Below, one piece after another: positions 14,045 to 15,578 of a stretch of DNA of 15,578 nucleotides. The notes under the pieces are model-generated. The model ran no database searches, was not told where the DNA came from, and was given only the letters and a program-made list of their open reading frames with translations. Made by a program: the position numbers and the translations under genes. How positions within the stretch are numbered: the stretch's first letter is position 1; each line of letters opens with the position of its first letter. The DNA comes from Bacteroidales bacterium GP2 (GTDB lineage Bacteria > Bacteroidota > Bacteroidia > Bacteroidales > Muribaculaceae), in the NCBI GenBank assembly GCA_001701115.1, contig DAAJ01000068.1, forward strand, positions 1 to 15,578. The letters run 5' to 3'.

Positions 14045-15578
14045 ATGCGTTTTAAAGTATCCGTCATAATTGCCGCTATGCTTGCTGTCTGTGGAATTGC
14101 CACAGCACAGAATCCCACCGACACAATCTATACGCCTCCGGTCATTTATTCCGGTATGCCACCGACATACGAAATTGCCGGGATTACTGTAAATGGAGCG
14201 GATAACTATGAGGATTTCGTTATTATAGGATATTCCGGACTTAAAATTGGTGAACGCATTGAAATTCCAGGTGATGAGATTACTTCAGCATCAAAACGCT
14301 TGTGGCGTCAGGGGCTTTTCAGCAAGATACAGATAAGTGTTGATAAGATTGCCGGCGATAAAGCCTGGCTCTCTATCAACCTCCGCCAGCAGCCTCAGAT
14401 TTCAGCAATTAACTACAATGGCGTAAGAAAAGGAGAAAAAGATGACTTGCAGGAGAAATTGCAGCTTTTTGTCGGAAACCAGATTACGCAGAATATTGTC
14501 AACCGTGCACAGCTGATTATCAAGAACTATTTCAAGGAAAAAGGTTTTGGCAATGCAGATGTTGTCATTGCCCTTCATGAAGATTTATCCGAGCCTAATA
14601 AAATGATTGTCGACATTAACGTGGACAAGCATGACAAGGTTAAGGTGCATAAAATCTACATTGATGGCAACGAAGTCCTTACCGACAAGAAAATCAAGCG
14701 TACCATTAAAAAGACCAATGAGAGCGGCGATATAATGAATCTATTCCGCCAGCGGAAATTTGTTGATAATGACTATCAGGATGACTTGAAGCGCATTATT
14801 GAGAAGTACAACGAGTTAGGTTATAGGGATGCCAAGATTGTCAGTGACAGCGTTGTGCCTTTCAATGAAAAGAGCGTGGATGTATATATCAATGTCGAGG
14901 AAGGTAAGAAGTATTACATTAATGATATTTCATGGGTTGGTAACACTCTCTACGACACCAATTTCCTTAACAGGGTGCTTGAAATAAAGCCTGGTGATGT
15001 TTACAACCAGAAGTTGCTTGAGAAGAGGACTTCAACAGATGATGATGCGGTTGCAAACCTGTACCTAAATAACGGTTATTTGTTCTATAGCCTTATTCCT
15101 ATTGAAAAGAATGTTGTAGGTGATTCTATTGACCTTGAACTCAGAATGGAGGAAGGTCCTCAGGCGAGAATCAATAATGTGATTATCCAGGGTAATGACC
15201 GTTTGTATGAAAAAGTTATCCGACGCGAGCTTTACATCCGTCCGGGTGACCTATTCAGGAAAGATGACCTTGTGCGTTCACTTCGTGAAATTGCAAATAC
15301 CGGACACTTCAACCCGGAGAACCTTAACCCGGATGTGCGTCCTGATGCAGAGAATGGTACTGTTGACATTGTACTCCCGCTCGAATCTAAGGCAAATGAC
15401 CAGATTGAGTTCTCGCTCGGTTGGGGTCAGACAGGTGTGATCGGTAAGGTGTCTTTGAAGTTCTCCAACTTCTCTATAAAGAACCTCTTCCACCCCAGCT
15501 CATACAAAGGCATTATTCCTCAGGGCGAGGGACAGACATTCACTCTTTCCGCACCTTATTGGGGTCATAGGCATCCTC
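14045..15578 (+). CDS. bamA: Outer-membrane protein assembly factor BamA (3' end cut)
   Basis: 511 residues before the window edge, with no stop. BamA folds and inserts beta-barrel proteins into the outer membrane. The signal peptide is MRFKVSVIIAAMLAVCGIATA, cleaved before Q22. Five POTRA domains follow, roughly 42-116, 117-200, 201-287, 288-371 and 372-450, each ending in a strand such as INVEEG or LRMEEG. The barrel begins near NDQIEFSLGWGQTGVIGKVSLKFSNFS (451-477), a pattern typical of Bacteroidetes BamA. The C-terminal barrel, including the lid-loop VRGF motif, lies outside the window. It is the fourth gene of the operon; OmpH/Skp-like genes usually follow in this group. Confidence 0.95.
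   Translation, partial: MRFKVSVIIAAMLAVCGIATAQNPTDTIYTPPVIYSGMPPTYEIAGITVNGADNYEDFVIIGYSGLKIGERIEIPGDEITSASKRLWRQGLFSKIQISVDKIAGDKAWLSINLRQQPQISAINYNGVRKGEKDDLQEKLQLFVGNQITQNIVNRAQLIIKNYFKEKGFGNADVVIALHEDLSEPNKMIVDINVDKHDKVKVHKIYIDGNEVLTDKKIKRTIKKTNESGDIMNLFRQRKFVDNDYQDDLKRIIEKYNELGYRDAKIVSDSVVPFNEKSVDVYINVEEGKKYYINDISWVGNTLYDTNFLNRVLEIKPGDVYNQKLLEKRTSTDDDAVANLYLNNGYLFYSLIPIEKNVVGDSIDLELRMEEGPQARINNVIIQGNDRLYEKVIRRELYIRPGDLFRKDDLVRSLREIANTGHFNPENLNPDVRPDAENGTVDIVLPLESKANDQIEFSLGWGQTGVIGKVSLKFSNFSIKNLFHPSSYKGIIPQGEGQTFTLSAPYWGHRHP

Noticed and set aside
1..15578. CRISPR arrays, tRNA or rRNA genes, insertion sequences, phage or defence genes
   Set aside because: No spaced direct repeats, cloverleaf sequences, transposase or integrase motifs, or terminal repeats were found by reading both strands.

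Overview
The window looks like a chromosomal segment of a Bacteroidales bacterium, possibly Muribaculaceae or a relative. Reasons: promoters of the Bacteroidetes type (TAnnTTTG at about -7), weak or absent Shine-Dalgarno sites, a Bacteroidetes-style BamA and RF2, a DUF6242 lipoprotein and DUF6089 protein next to uppS and bamA, and the three-gene GH133/GT4/GH57 alpha-glucan cluster. The family-level placement is a guess. I see no insertion sequence, phage gene, CRISPR array, tRNA or rRNA.

Layout, left to right. 1-528: no intact gene; it holds two hairpins (156-193 and 478-509, the second a clear terminator for the gene to its right) and a decayed minus-strand fragment resembling the N-terminus of a Crp/Fnr regulator (311-460). 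529-5220 (minus): a glycogen/alpha-glucan operon read as GH133 debranching-type enzyme, GT4 glycogen-synthase-like transferase, then GH57 amylase-like protein. A promoter candidate with an overlapping inverted repeat lies at 5276-5309. 5342-6730 (minus): a MATE exporter whose promoter sits almost on its start codon. 6829-8853 (minus): groES-groL with a strong terminator. 8903-8980: a near-consensus sigma-54 (-24/-12) element upstream of groES with an inverted repeat about 78 bp before the predicted start site. 9018-10875 (minus): prfB, needing a programmed +1 frameshift, followed by a plsC-type acyltransferase. 11106-15578 (plus): DUF6242 lipoprotein, DUF6089 outer-membrane protein, uppS and the 5' two thirds or so of bamA, tightly packed as an envelope-biogenesis operon and cut by the window edge.

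The genes are mostly housekeeping: storage polysaccharide, protein folding, translation termination, phospholipid synthesis and cell envelope assembly. Three signals stand out. In the alpha-glucan operon, both hydrolase-type enzymes carry Asn or Gln where their families normally have catalytic or highly conserved Asp/Glu (N242 in GH57; N305, N419 and Q612 in GH133), while the glycosyltransferase motifs are intact. The groESL promoter looks sigma-54/enhancer-dependent rather than CIRCE/HrcA- or housekeeping-sigma-driven. The GH57 protein ends in a coiled coil and a histone-H1-like Lys/Ala tail. None of these proves an undescribed system; each can be settled by family alignments or simple assays.
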